DNA of 41,365 nucleotides from a bacterium (GCA_021785065.1 JAJYGQ010000007.1:1-41365); one strand, 5' to 3'. Positions 16,483 to 24,359 are shown, counted from the stretch's first letter. Program-made: numbers and translations. The notes: generated from the letters alone by a model not told the origin.

Positions 16483-16550
16483 ATGGGGTCCACTACACAT
16501 GTTACATTAAAAACATAGAACATAGTATTGAAACTAAAGAAAAACCAAAA

Positions 16551-17045
16551 ATGAACATTGAAGTATCGAGCGATCATCTCACTATGAATGGCGTGACGTA
16601 CAAGTGTGCTGTAGGGAAGGGTGGTATCCGGGCAAATAAAAAAGAAGGTGACAAAGCGACGCCGGTGGGTACATTTCCAATTCGAAGAGTATTTTATCGC
16701 CCTGATCGAATAGAAAAACCCGATACACCTTTTGAAACAGTCGCACTTTCAAAACAAGATGGCTGGTCTGATGATCTGACACGACCAGAATATAACCAGC
16801 TCATTACCTTGCCGTATTCCGGCAGTCATGAAGAATTGTGGCGCGAAGATCATCTCTACGATGTTATTGTAGAACTAGGATACAACGATGATCCACCGAT
16901 TCCTGGAAAGGGTAGCGCTATTTTTATGCACGTCGCGAGCGAGACCTATAGTCCTACAGCCGGGTGCATTGTTCTCTCGCTTCCCGATCTTTTAGAAATA
17001 CTCAAAAAAAGTACGCTTGAAACAAAAATATCTATTAGTGGATAA
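16551..17045 (+). CDS. L,D-transpeptidase (YkuD) family protein
   Basis: 164 residues. The catalytic pattern is HVASETYSPTAGCIVLS, with H127 and the nucleophile C139 spaced as in YkuD domains (COG3786-like). The N-terminal half has the usual AVGKGGIRANKKEGDKATPVG substrate-loop region. Family members cross-link peptidoglycan or anchor proteins through 3-3 bonds. No signal peptide is visible, so the site of action is uncertain; the COG3786 branch is often like this. The start at 16551 is chosen because the upstream in-frame ATG at 16479 lies inside the right IS end. The insertion may have replaced the native promoter; a weak TTACAT/TAGTAT pair remains at 16502-16528. Confidence 0.82.
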   Translation: MNIEVSSDHLTMNGVTYKCAVGKGGIRANKKEGDKATPVGTFPIRRVFYRPDRIEKPDTPFETVALSKQDGWSDDLTRPEYNQLITLPYSGSHEELWREDHLYDVIVELGYNDDPPIPGKGSAIFMHVASETYSPTAGCIVLSLPDLLEILKKSTLETKISISG

Positions 17046-17049
17046 GTTC

Positions 17050-17077
17050 TTGACGTCCTTGTAAGAAGTAGTATTAT
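17050..17077 (+). promoter_or_regulatory. Promoter of the 91-residue SD-driven gene
   Basis: TTGACG (17050-17055), 16-base spacer, TATTAT (17072-17077). The start near 17084 gives a leader of about 59 bases with three GGA sites. Confidence 0.6.
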
Positions 17078-17142
17078 GTTTTTCGGATGTTTCTTGTTTG
17101 GATGCAAGAGACAAAACGAAGATCCTTTTTAAGGAGTTCTCT

Positions 17143-17418
17143 ATGTTTGGAGAAGAAGTCGAACAGTTTCTAAGGCGGGCAAGAGAGATAAACAAGGAAT
17201 TGTGGCGCTTGTTAGAAAGTTTCAAGGAAACTTTCGGCCGGGGGAGATTGGAAACTCTCCTTAACCAATATCGATCAGTGAGCGATGATATTGGAGAGGT
17301 CATTACAGCGCTGTGGGAAGATTTCCAGGCGTCAAACAATGGAAACTTCTTTTCCTTCGCTGGCCAGAAAATCGGCCAACCATTAATGTCAAGGAGGGTA
17401 GAGTCTCGTAGAAAGTGA
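17143..17418 (+). CDS. Small helical protein of unknown function
   Basis: 91 residues, not recognised. It is highly charged and predicted to be mostly helical (EEVEQFLRRAREINKELWRL, then RLETLLNQYRSVSDDIGEVI) with an Arg-rich tail and no membrane segment. The start is set by AAGGAG (17131-17136) seven bases upstream; an in-frame ATG at 17098 lacks an SD. It has its own promoter and terminator. Its leader contains GGA motifs, one in a small hairpin loop (17093-17108), so it could be a CsrA target. Confidence 0.65.
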   Translation: MFGEEVEQFLRRAREINKELWRLLESFKETFGRGRLETLLNQYRSVSDDIGEVITALWEDFQASNNGNFFSFAGQKIGQPLMSRRVESRRK

Positions 17419-17441
17419 GTGGAGGCGGTAAAAAATTAAAA

Positions 17442-17475
17442 AAAGCTCTGGTACATGCCAGGGCTTTCTCTTTAG
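17442..17475 (+). terminator. Rho-independent terminator
   Basis: A 10-bp stem (17442-17451 with 17458-17467, one G-U), 6-base loop and a T/C-rich tail. It ends the small helical-protein gene. Confidence 0.75.
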
Positions 17476-17481
17476 AAAAAT

Positions 17482-17510
17482 TTGATGCGCGGGAGTGTGC
17501 ACGCTATACT
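17482..17510 (+). promoter_or_regulatory. Promoter of tRNA-Val and tgt
   Basis: TTGATG (17482-17487), 17-base spacer, TATACT (17505-17510). The start near 17517 lies just before the tRNA, and no other promoter is seen before tgt. Confidence 0.7.
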
Positions 17511-17524
17511 GCATCGTATTCGTC

Positions 17525-17598
17525 GGGCGGTTAGCTCAGTTGGTTAGAGCGCTCCCTTCACACGGGAGAGGTCAGGAGTTCGAATCTTCTACCGCCCA
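17525..17598 (+). tRNA. tRNA-Val (anticodon CAC)
   Basis: Acceptor GGGCGGT/ACCGCCC, D-stem GCTC/GAGC, anticodon stem CTCCC/GGGAG with loop TTCACAC (anticodon CAC), T-stem AGGAG/CTTCT. The discriminator is A at 17598 and CCA is not encoded. The tgt start codon begins two bases after the tRNA end. Confidence 0.95.
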
Positions 17599-17599
17599 C

Positions 17600-18817
17600 A
17601 TGGCTTTTTCATTCACTATCGAGAAAAAAATGCGTGGCTTGGGGCGCGCGGGAGTGGTGCACACGCCACACGGCGACATTTTGACACCGGCCTTTGTGCC
17701 GGTGGCAACCAAAGCAACCGTTAAAGCCCTCACGCCAGAGCAGGTGCGTGAACTTGGCGCGCAGGTGGTGCTTGCTAATACGTATCATTTATATCTGCAG
17801 CCCGGCGATGCGTTAGTTGCACGAGCGGGAGGCTTTGGAAAATTTATGGGTTGGAGCGGGCCTACTATTACTGATTCCGGCGGCTTCCAAGCATTTTCGC
17901 TTGGCGCGGCGTTTGGTACGGGAATTAGTAAATTGCTCAAAAAAAGTGACGAACTTATTTTACCAGAAGCGCAGGCTGATATTGAAGAGCGCGAAAATGA
18001 AGCAGAGAAAAAAGCGGCGCGCTTGGCAAAAATTGATCGTGACGGCGTGATGTTTCGCTCGCATATCGATGGCTCGGCTCATTATTTTACGCCAGAAAAA
18101 TCTATCGACATTCAACATAATCTCGGTGCCGATATTATTTTTGCTTTTGATGAATGCACGTCGCCGACTGAGCCTATTCACTATCAGCGCGAGGCACTTG
18201 ATCGCACCCACGCTTGGGCGCGGCGGAGTTTAACACGACACCAGGAACGAAAGAGTGAGCAGGCACTTTTTGGCATTGTGCAGGGCGGCCGGCACGAAGA
18301 ATTGCGAAAAATAAGCGCCGCGGCGATTGGTGAGATGGATTTTGCTGGTTTTGGTATTGGCGGATCATTTGCTAAAGAAGATATGTCGCAAGCGGTGCGG
18401 TGGGTGAATGAAATCTTGCCACCGGAGCGGCCACGCCATCTTCTCGGCATCGGCGAGCCAGCTGATATTTTTGGTGCTGTAGAAAATGGCTGTGATCTTT
18501 TTGATTGCGTCGCGCCCACGCGCAATGCTCGCACTGGCACACTCTACACCAGCACGGGCAAATTAAATATTTTAAATAGTCAGTTTATGCAAGATTTTTC
18601 GCCAGTTGATGCGCAGTGTGATTGCTTTACCTGCCGCACTTATACCCGTGCTTACCTTGCTCATCTTTTCCGCGCTAAAGAAATGCTTGCCGCCACCCTT
18701 GCCTCAATTCACAATCTTCGTTTTATTATTAAGTTGACCGAAGATATTCGGTCGAGTATTTTACACGACACTTTTGAGAGATACAAAGAATCATTTTTCA
18801 AGGTTTATATACATTGA
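17600..18817 (+). CDS. tgt: tRNA-guanine transglycosylase
   Basis: 405 residues. Tgt exchanges G34 for a queuine precursor in GUN-anticodon tRNAs. Seen: TDSGGFQ with the general base D92, FDCVAPTRNARTG with the nucleophile D302, and the zinc set C340, C342, C345 and H371 at family spacing. Between SGGFQAFSLG and GVMFRSHIDGS there are about 37 extra residues forming a charged helix (about 118-145). The ATG at 17600 is two bases beyond tRNA-Val; longer in-frame starts would read through the tRNA. No SD is possible, so translation probably starts from an RNA end made by tRNA 3' processing. No other queuosine genes are in the window. Confidence 0.93.
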   Translation: MAFSFTIEKKMRGLGRAGVVHTPHGDILTPAFVPVATKATVKALTPEQVRELGAQVVLANTYHLYLQPGDALVARAGGFGKFMGWSGPTITDSGGFQAFSLGAAFGTGISKLLKKSDELILPEAQADIEERENEAEKKAARLAKIDRDGVMFRSHIDGSAHYFTPEKSIDIQHNLGADIIFAFDECTSPTEPIHYQREALDRTHAWARRSLTRHQERKSEQALFGIVQGGRHEELRKISAAAIGEMDFAGFGIGGSFAKEDMSQAVRWVNEILPPERPRHLLGIGEPADIFGAVENGCDLFDCVAPTRNARTGTLYTSTGKLNILNSQFMQDFSPVDAQCDCFTCRTYTRAYLAHLFRAKEMLAATLASIHNLRFIIKLTEDIRSSILHDTFERYKESFFKVYIH

Positions 18818-18844
18818 CATCTTTTTATCATCATACTACTCTTG

Positions 18845-19005
18845 AATTAGGTGGACGTCTTTTTAAAAAACATCCACGACAATTTGTACGGTAGTAGTTG
18901 GGATGTTTGCGCGCATTTTAAACGTACCCAGGGCAATTTGCGTGGTAGTAGCTCTGGAAAATATTCAGAAACACGTCACACGTCATGTCGCGAGTCCCGG
19001 TAGTT
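18845..19005 (+). ncRNA. Candidate structured RNA with two tandem hairpin modules
   Basis: The 250-base gap between tgt and uvrB has no coding frame of note but contains a 24-base segment repeated 54 bases apart (18874-18897 and 18928-18951), sharing CAATTTG and GGTAGTAG. Each copy sits inside its own outer stem (AACATCC with GGATGTT; CCAG with CTGG). Inside, a small hairpin changes from ACA-AUU-UGU to GCA-AUU-UGC, a compensatory A-U to G-C change. A strong terminator follows. TTGACA at 18814-18819 is a possible -35, with a poor -10. I do not recognise the family. Boundaries are approximate. Confidence 0.45.
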
Positions 19006-19049
19006 ACCACCCAACTTCCTGAGGGGAAGTTGGGTGGTTTTCCTTTTTG
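19006..19049 (+). terminator. Strong Rho-independent terminator
   Basis: A perfect 13-bp stem (19007-19019 with 19025-19037), 5-base loop and T-rich tail on the plus strand only. It ends the tgt or ncRNA transcript before uvrB. Confidence 0.92.
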
Positions 19050-19064
19050 TAAATTTTTGTAACG

Positions 19065-19073
19065 TGATATATA
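19065..19073 (+). promoter_or_regulatory. Extended -10 of uvrB
   Basis: TGA-TATATA, placed after the terminator. The start near 19080 gives a leader of about 12 bases to the ATG at 19092, which argues against the GTG at 19074. Confidence 0.45.
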
Positions 19074-19091
19074 GTGGAAGCCTTTATCGCT

Positions 19092-21149
19092 ATGTCTAAA
19101 AACCCCTTTCAACTTGCAACGAAGTTCGCGCCAGCGGGAGATCAGCCGAAGGCTATTGCCGCATTGGTAGATGGTTTTAAAAAAGATATGCAGCATCAAA
19201 CGCTGCTCGGCGTGACGGGAAGCGGCAAGACGTTTACTGCCGCAAATGTTATTGCTGCTCTTGGCAAGCCGACGCTCGTGATTGCCCACAACAAAACGTT
19301 GGCCGCGCAGCTGGCACAAGAGTATCGGGAATTTTTTCCCGACAACGCCGTACACTATTTTGTTTCGTACTACGATTTTTATCAGCCGGAAGCATATATG
19401 CCGGTGACTGATACGTATATTGAGAAAGAAGCGCAAATTAACGAAGAAATTGATCGCTTGCGACACGCTGCCACCCAAGCGCTTTTGACGCGGCGTGACG
19501 TGATTGTCGTCGCTACCGTTTCCTGTATTTACGGTTTGGGATCGCCGGTTGAATATGAAAAAGTGAATATGCGATTGGAACGGGGCGCAAAGTGGGACGA
19601 GGGACGTGCTGGCCTTATTCGTCGCTTGATTGAAATTCATTATGAGCGTGTTGCCGGCGACTTAACCCCGGGCACCTTTCGCGCGCTAGGAAACACGGTA
19701 GAAATTATGCCGGTAAGTGACAAAACTATTTACCGACTTGATTTTGATGGTTTGAAAATTGCTACGATTACCCAGTTAGATGCGGTGAGTAGAAAAATTT
19801 TAAGCGACGTTAAGGTATTTTTTCTTTTTCCAGCGAAACACTTTATTACTGACACAGAGCAAATCGCGCACGCCACCAAAACGATTCGCGCTGAATTAGA
19901 TGCGCGACTTAATGAACTCAATGCTGCTGGCAAGCTACTTGAGGTTGAGCGGTTGAAACGCCGCACCACCTACGATCTTGCAATGATTAAAGAGATCGGC
20001 TACTGTAACGGTATTGAGAATTATTCTCGGCACTTTTCTGGCAAGGCGCCCGGCGAGCCACCGGATACACTGCTTTCATATTTTCCGCACACGGCTGACG
20101 GTGCGGCTGATTTTCTGACGGTCATCGACGAGTCACACGTCACTGTGCCGCAGCTTGCTGGTATGTTTGCCGGCGATCGATCGCGCAAAGACACGCTGGT
20201 GGAGCACGGCTTTCGTTTGCCGAGCGCCCGCGACAATCGGCCATTGCGTTTTGAAGAATTTAAAACGCGTGTTGGGCAAACACTTTACACATCAGCGACG
20301 CCCGGAACGTATGAGCGAGAACACAGTGTGCCGCCCACCGGGCAAACCGTTGAGCAAGTTATTCGTCCCACTGGTCTTATTGATCCCGAGCTTGACGTGC
20401 GACCAGTGATAGAAAAGAAACCCGCGTATAAAGGTCAGGTTTTTGATTTTATCGATGAAGCGGAGAAGGTGATTGCCCGTGGTGGCCGAGTTATCGCGAC
20501 GACACTCACTAAAAAAATGGCCGAGGACTTAAGTGAATTTTTAAAAGAGCGCCACCTCAAAGCGGAATATCTCCACAGTGGCATTAAAACCATTGAACGC
20601 ATCGAGATTTTGACAAATTTTCGCAAAGGGATTTTTGATGTGCTCGTTGGTGTTAATCTTTTACGTGAAGGTCTCGACTTGCCGGAGGTTCAGCTCATTG
20701 GCATTCTTGATGCCGACAAAGAAGGATTCTTACGCTCGGAAACGTCGCTTATTCAAACCATCGGCCGCGCAGCGCGCAATGTGCTGGGTCGCGTTATCTT
20801 GTATGCCGACACTATGACTGGTTCGATGGATCGCGCCATCACCGAAACTAACCGCCGTCGAGCGCTGCAAATTGCTTATAACAAAAAGCACAACATCACT
20901 CCCAAAACTATTGAGAAGAAAATTCACGACATTACTGATCAGTTGGCGACAGAGCATAGTAAAGCAATTAAGGAATTGGTAACTATCGACGCCGAAGAGT
21001 TTAAGAAAAATCCTAAAGCGCTCATTATCCAAAAAGAGCAGCAAATGGCTGACGCGGTTAAGATTTTAGATTTTGAAACAGCGGCCTTGTTGCGCGATGA
21101 AATTCAGATGTTAAAGAGCACAAAAATTAAACCACGAAAAACAAAATAG
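19092..21149 (+). CDS. uvrB: Excinuclease ABC subunit UvrB
   Basis: 685 residues. UvrB is the helicase-like damage-verification subunit of nucleotide excision repair. Motifs in order: NPFQLATKFAPAGDQPKAI, Walker A GVTGSGKTFTAANVI, the beta-hairpin region YYDFYQPEAYMP, DESH Walker B, the ATTLTKKMAEDLSEFL and HSGIKTIERIEIL helicase motifs, the motif VI region IQTIGRAARN and a C-terminal UVR domain (QQMADAVKILDFETAALLRDE) that contacts UvrC. The length matches the family. Followed by csrA and uvrA. Confidence 0.97.
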   Translation: MSKNPFQLATKFAPAGDQPKAIAALVDGFKKDMQHQTLLGVTGSGKTFTAANVIAALGKPTLVIAHNKTLAAQLAQEYREFFPDNAVHYFVSYYDFYQPEAYMPVTDTYIEKEAQINEEIDRLRHAATQALLTRRDVIVVATVSCIYGLGSPVEYEKVNMRLERGAKWDEGRAGLIRRLIEIHYERVAGDLTPGTFRALGNTVEIMPVSDKTIYRLDFDGLKIATITQLDAVSRKILSDVKVFFLFPAKHFITDTEQIAHATKTIRAELDARLNELNAAGKLLEVERLKRRTTYDLAMIKEIGYCNGIENYSRHFSGKAPGEPPDTLLSYFPHTADGAADFLTVIDESHVTVPQLAGMFAGDRSRKDTLVEHGFRLPSARDNRPLRFEEFKTRVGQTLYTSATPGTYEREHSVPPTGQTVEQVIRPTGLIDPELDVRPVIEKKPAYKGQVFDFIDEAEKVIARGGRVIATTLTKKMAEDLSEFLKERHLKAEYLHSGIKTIERIEILTNFRKGIFDVLVGVNLLREGLDLPEVQLIGILDADKEGFLRSETSLIQTIGRAARNVLGRVILYADTMTGSMDRAITETNRRRALQIAYNKKHNITPKTIEKKIHDITDQLATEHSKAIKELVTIDAEEFKKNPKALIIQKEQQMADAVKILDFETAALLRDEIQMLKSTKIKPRKTK

Positions 21150-21221
21150 CGGGTCTTGCCTTCTTATAAAATTTATGGTAGTTTCTTGGCAGGTGTATCT
21201 AGATGTGTTGTCTAGACCTAT

Positions 21222-21257
21222 AGACAGGGATGTCCAGTTTTTACGAAAGGAGTGGAC
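21222..21257 (+). promoter_or_regulatory. CsrA-type binding hairpin and SD in the csrA leader
   Basis: AGACAGGGATGT (21222-21233) matches the CsrA SELEX consensus RUACARGGAUGU at 11 of 12 positions and forms hairpin GACA-GGGA-TGTC with GGA in the loop. A second GGA is in the SD (AAAGGAG, 21246-21252) and a third in TGGAC (21253-21257). TGGAC can also pair with GTCCA (21232-21236), closing a loop around the SD and excluding the first hairpin. Confidence 0.7.
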
Positions 21258-21506
21258 ATGTTGGTTCTTTCCAGAACATCGGGTCAGAGTATAATGATTG
21301 GTGATGGCATTGAGGTTGTCATCGTGGATATTCGGGGTGATAAAGTCAGGTTGGGTATTCAAGCACCCAACACGGTGTCAGTGCACCGGAAGGAGGTGTT
21401 CTTGGCGATACAAGAGGAGAGGAGAGGGAGAAGAAAGCACTCCCCTTCGAGAACCACTCCGACTCCAATCAATAGACCTTGGAGGCAAGCCACCCCCCAA
21501 GGTTAG
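21258..21506 (+). CDS. csrA: Carbon storage regulator CsrA
   Basis: 82 residues. CsrA is a small RNA-binding dimer that blocks or stabilises mRNAs at GGA motifs. The core (1-52) is canonical: MLVLSR (with L4 and R6), [15 protein letters not shown] and SVHRKE (with R44), the RNA-contacting residues. About 30 extra C-terminal residues are basic and Pro/Thr-rich, longer than the usual tail. ATG at 21258 follows AAAGGAG by six bases; an upstream in-frame GTG overlaps the SD. The gene has a long leader with its own CsrA sites, suggesting autoregulation. No fliW or flagellar gene is in the window. Confidence 0.95.
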   Translation: MLVLSRTSGQSIMIGDGIEVVIVDIRGDKVRLGIQAPNTVSVHRKEVFLAIQEERRGRRKHSPSRTTPTPINRPWRQATPQG

Positions 21507-21515
21507 TCGGAGTGG
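21454..21515 (+). other. Nested stem-loop over the csrA 3' end
   Basis: A perfect 11-bp stem (21454-21464 with 21505-21515) encloses a second perfect 7-bp stem (21476-21482 with 21497-21503). It covers the codons of the C-terminal extension and the stop codon and is followed by the normal terminator. A GGA-bearing alternative hairpin (CTTG-GAGG-CAAG, 21478-21489) lies inside. Confidence 0.6.
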
Positions 21516-21538
21516 TAGAGAACACATAATAGGCTTAT

Positions 21539-21570
21539 AGCGCCGAGGACTAACTCTCGGCGCTTTTTTC
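21539..21570 (+). terminator. Rho-independent terminator of csrA
   Basis: A perfect 9-bp stem (21539-21547 with 21556-21564), 8-base loop and six T. Confidence 0.92.
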
Positions 21571-21639
21571 TTTGCGTAATGTATGCTACAGTTTTTCCAT
21601 ACTTAACCCCTAGCGCACATCGCCGGGGCTTTAGACTTT

Positions 21640-24339
21640 ATGAAAAATCACACGAAAACCGATATTGCTGGGGAACACAAAGATAAAATTGTGGTGAAGG
21701 GGGCGCGTACCCACAATCTCAAAAATATTACCGTGGAAATGCCGCGCGATAAGATGGTGGTGTTCACTGGTTTATCCGGTTCGGGTAAATCGTCGCTCGC
21801 TTTCGACACTATTTTTGCCGAAGGTCAGCGTCGTTATGTCGAATCGCTCTCTTCGTATGCCCGACAATTCTTGCGGCAAATGCAAAAACCTGACGTGGAC
21901 GAAATCCAGGGATTGTCGCCAGCAATTTCCATTGATCAAAAATCTCGCTCCAATAACCCACGCTCCAACGTTGCTACCATTACCGAAATCTACGACTACC
22001 TGCGCATTTTATTTGCCCGCGTCGGTAAGCCGCACTGTCTTATATGTGGTCGCGAAATACGACGTCTTTCCCAAGAAGAAATTTTAGCGACCATCTTAGA
22101 ATCAGTAGAAAATTTTTCTGAAAAGGGAAGTGGTAAAAAAGTACTCAATGTTCCTATTAACGAAACAAAGCTGGGGGTGTATGCCCCAGTGGTCGTTGGT
22201 CGCAAGGGTGAATACTATCAGCTGCTCTATGATCTTTTGAGTAAGGGGTATGAGCGCGTGCGTGTCGATGGTGAGATTAAAAAACTTCGTGAGCAAATTT
22301 TACTTGATAAAAATAAGAAACACGATATTGACGTGCTCGTCGACGAACTCTATACGAGCGAGCTTAGCGATGGAGCTGCTGGACGAGAGCGTTTGAGTGA
22401 GGCGGTAGAGCGGGCGCTTGTCGAGTCGGGTGGTTTACTGCGTATCCAACTTACCAGCAAGCACACAGTGCTCCACGAGCGACTTATTTCTGCAAAGTTT
22501 ATGTGCCCGTACGATGGTTTTAGCTATCCAGAAATTGAGCCACGCCTCTTTTCTTTTAATTCTCCATATGGTGCTTGCCAGGCGTGTAATGGTCTCGGTA
22601 CAGAGCATTTTTGGAGTGATGATCCCTGTCCGGTATGTAATGGCACGCGCTTGCGCGAGGAGGCACTACACGTGTACCTCGGCGACAATGCCACGCTTAA
22701 AAAAGTTGGCGCGCCGTCTTCGTCGCGTAAGGCCGCCGACGCTCTGCCGGACAAACACTATCATGAGCCGGAAGGTCTTAATGTCGCCGATCTCATCGGA
22801 CTTTCTATTGCTGACGCTATTTCATTTTTTAACGAACTCAAGCTTACGCCGAAAGAGCGCTCTATCGCTAAAGTGTTGCTGCGAGAAATTGAAGCGCGTC
22901 TGCGTTTTATGCAAGATGTTGGTATTGAATATTTGACGCTCAATCGGCGAGCCAACACCCTTTCCGGCGGCGAGGCCCAGCGCATTCGTCTTGCCAGTCA
23001 ACTTGGTTCTGGTCTAGTGGGTGCGCTGTATGTTTTGGACGAGCCAACTATCGGCTTACACCAGCGCGACAACGATCGCCTCATTAAAACACTGCTCGAT
23101 CTGCGCGATGCCGGTAACACCATTCTCGTTGTTGAGCATGATGAAGACACGATTTTTGCGAGTGACTATATTGTCGACATTGGCCCAAAAGCCGGCGTGC
23201 ACGGCGGCAAGGTGGTAGTGTCAGGCTGGCTTGAAGAATTGCTCACCGCTAAAAAGAATGATTCGAAATCGCTGACGCTCGCGTATTTGCGCGGCGAAGA
23301 AAAAATAGAGGTGCCTCGCGAACGCCGCACCCAAAATGCTGGCAAGATTATGATTCGCGACGCTAATGTTTTCAACATTAAAAAAATGGATGTGGACGTG
23401 CCGCTCGGAAAACTTATTATGGTGACCGGCGTTTCCGGCTCGGGAAAGTCGACCTTTATGTATGAGCTTCTCTATAAGAACTTACAAGCGCGGCTCGATC
23501 GGAAATACCGCTCCGCCGAAACCTTTAACTGCGCGAGTTTCGCTGGTACTGAATATCTTGGTCGGGCGGTGCTCATTGATCAGAGCGCTATCGGCCGCAC
23601 GCCTCGCTCTAATCCGGCGACCTACACTGGCGCCTGGACATTTATTCGCGACCTTTTTGCTGCTGAGCCGGAAGCGCGCGCTCGCGGCTGGAAAGCTAAT
23701 CGTTTTAGTTTCAATGTGAAGGGCGGACGCTGCGAAGCTTGCCAGGGTAATGGCGAAGTGGCGGTGGAAATGAGTTTTTTGCCGACCGTGTACGTGCCTT
23801 GCGACATTTGCGATGGCAAGCGTTTTATGAAAGAAACGCTGGAAATTAAATATAAAAAGAAAAATATTTACGACGTGTTGCGGATGACGGTAGAGGAAGC
23901 CCTTGAATTTTTTCAAGATATTCCTGCCATTTCCGATCGTCTGCGCGTGCTAAACGACGTTGGCCTTGGCTATCTCGAGCTCGGCCAATCGGCTACCACC
24001 CTTTCCGGCGGCGAAGCCCAGCGTGTTAAAATTTCCGCTGAACTTTATCGTCCTCACGTGCAAAAAAGCATATATCTTTTAGACGAGCCAACCATCGGTC
24101 TCCATTACGAAGACGTGCGCAAGCTTATAGAAATTTTACAAAAGCTCGTGGAAAAGGGGAATACTGTTATCGTTATCGAGCATAATATGGATCTCATTAA
24201 ATCAGCTGACTATATTATCGACATTGGTCCCGAAGGTGGCGTCGGTGGGGGACAAGTAGTGGCAAAAGGCACTCCTGAAGAAGTCGCCGCGAGCGCAAAA
24301 AGTCATACTGGCCACTATCTTAAAAAAGCCCTCAAATAA
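21640..24339 (+). CDS. uvrA: Excinuclease ABC subunit UvrA
   Basis: 899 residues. UvrA is the dimeric ATPase that finds bulky DNA lesions and loads UvrB. Both ABC units are complete: Walker [10 protein letters not shown] (about 44-52) and GVSGSGKST (about 595-603), signatures [17 protein letters not shown] and [17 protein letters not shown], Walker [14 protein letters not shown] and [13 protein letters not shown]. Zinc motifs appear in the first half (CQACNGLG...CPVCNG) and in the second (CEACQGNG...CDICDG). It is slightly shorter than the usual 940. A terminator separates it from csrA; no SD is evident. It is followed by a minus-strand small gene. Confidence 0.97.
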   Translation: MKNHTKTDIAGEHKDKIVVKGARTHNLKNITVEMPRDKMVVFTGLSGSGKSSLAFDTIFAEGQRRYVESLSSYARQFLRQMQKPDVDEIQGLSPAISIDQKSRSNNPRSNVATITEIYDYLRILFARVGKPHCLICGREIRRLSQEEILATILESVENFSEKGSGKKVLNVPINETKLGVYAPVVVGRKGEYYQLLYDLLSKGYERVRVDGEIKKLREQILLDKNKKHDIDVLVDELYTSELSDGAAGRERLSEAVERALVESGGLLRIQLTSKHTVLHERLISAKFMCPYDGFSYPEIEPRLFSFNSPYGACQACNGLGTEHFWSDDPCPVCNGTRLREEALHVYLGDNATLKKVGAPSSSRKAADALPDKHYHEPEGLNVADLIGLSIADAISFFNELKLTPKERSIAKVLLREIEARLRFMQDVGIEYLTLNRRANTLSGGEAQRIRLASQLGSGLVGALYVLDEPTIGLHQRDNDRLIKTLLDLRDAGNTILVVEHDEDTIFASDYIVDIGPKAGVHGGKVVVSGWLEELLTAKKNDSKSLTLAYLRGEEKIEVPRERRTQNAGKIMIRDANVFNIKKMDVDVPLGKLIMVTGVSGSGKSTFMYELLYKNLQARLDRKYRSAETFNCASFAGTEYLGRAVLIDQSAIGRTPRSNPATYTGAWTFIRDLFAAEPEARARGWKANRFSFNVKGGRCEACQGNGEVAVEMSFLPTVYVPCDICDGKRFMKETLEIKYKKKNIYDVLRMTVEEALEFFQDIPAISDRLRVLNDVGLGYLELGQSATTLSGGEAQRVKISAELYRPHVQKSIYLLDEPTIGLHYEDVRKLIEILQKLVEKGNTVIVIEHNMDLIKSADYIIDIGPEGGVGGGQVVAKGTPEEVAASAKSHTGHYLKKALK

Positions 24340-24359
24340 AAAGACCGGTTGTCCGGTCT
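24337..24359 (-). terminator. Terminator between uvrA and the small minus-strand gene
   Basis: A 7-bp stem (24342-24348 with 24353-24359) with loop TTGT. The T-run lies on the minus strand, so it best serves the 66-residue gene; it may also slow transcription leaving uvrA. Confidence 0.6.

Larger units (their letters stand above)
15701..16491 (+). mobile_element. Internally deleted IS3-family element
   Basis: About 791 bp bounded by imperfect 29-bp inverted repeats (15701-15729 and 16463-16491, 23 of 29 matching, beginning GGACCCCA). It has an orfA/orfB pair with an A AAA AAG slippery site at 15997-16003, as in IS3 elements that make OrfAB by -1 frameshifting. A full IS3 is about 1.2-1.5 kb; the missing part is the core of orfB. 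No clear 3-4 bp target duplication is seen at the ends. It lies 35 bases after tRNA-Ala(GGC) and 59 bases before the L,D-transpeptidase start. Confidence 0.88.

Noticed and set aside
16479-16550. Longer start for the L,D-transpeptidase at 16479
   Set aside because: Its first codons lie in the right inverted repeat of the IS, and the family similarity begins after 16551.
17495-17599. N-terminal extension of tgt reading through tRNA-Val
   Set aside because: The frame is open only because it runs through the tRNA; the family start matches the ATG at 17600.
18918-19640. 240-codon minus-strand frame across the tgt-uvrB gap
   Set aside because: It overlaps most of the uvrB start, the terminator and the RNA candidate, with no promoter, SD or recognisable domain.
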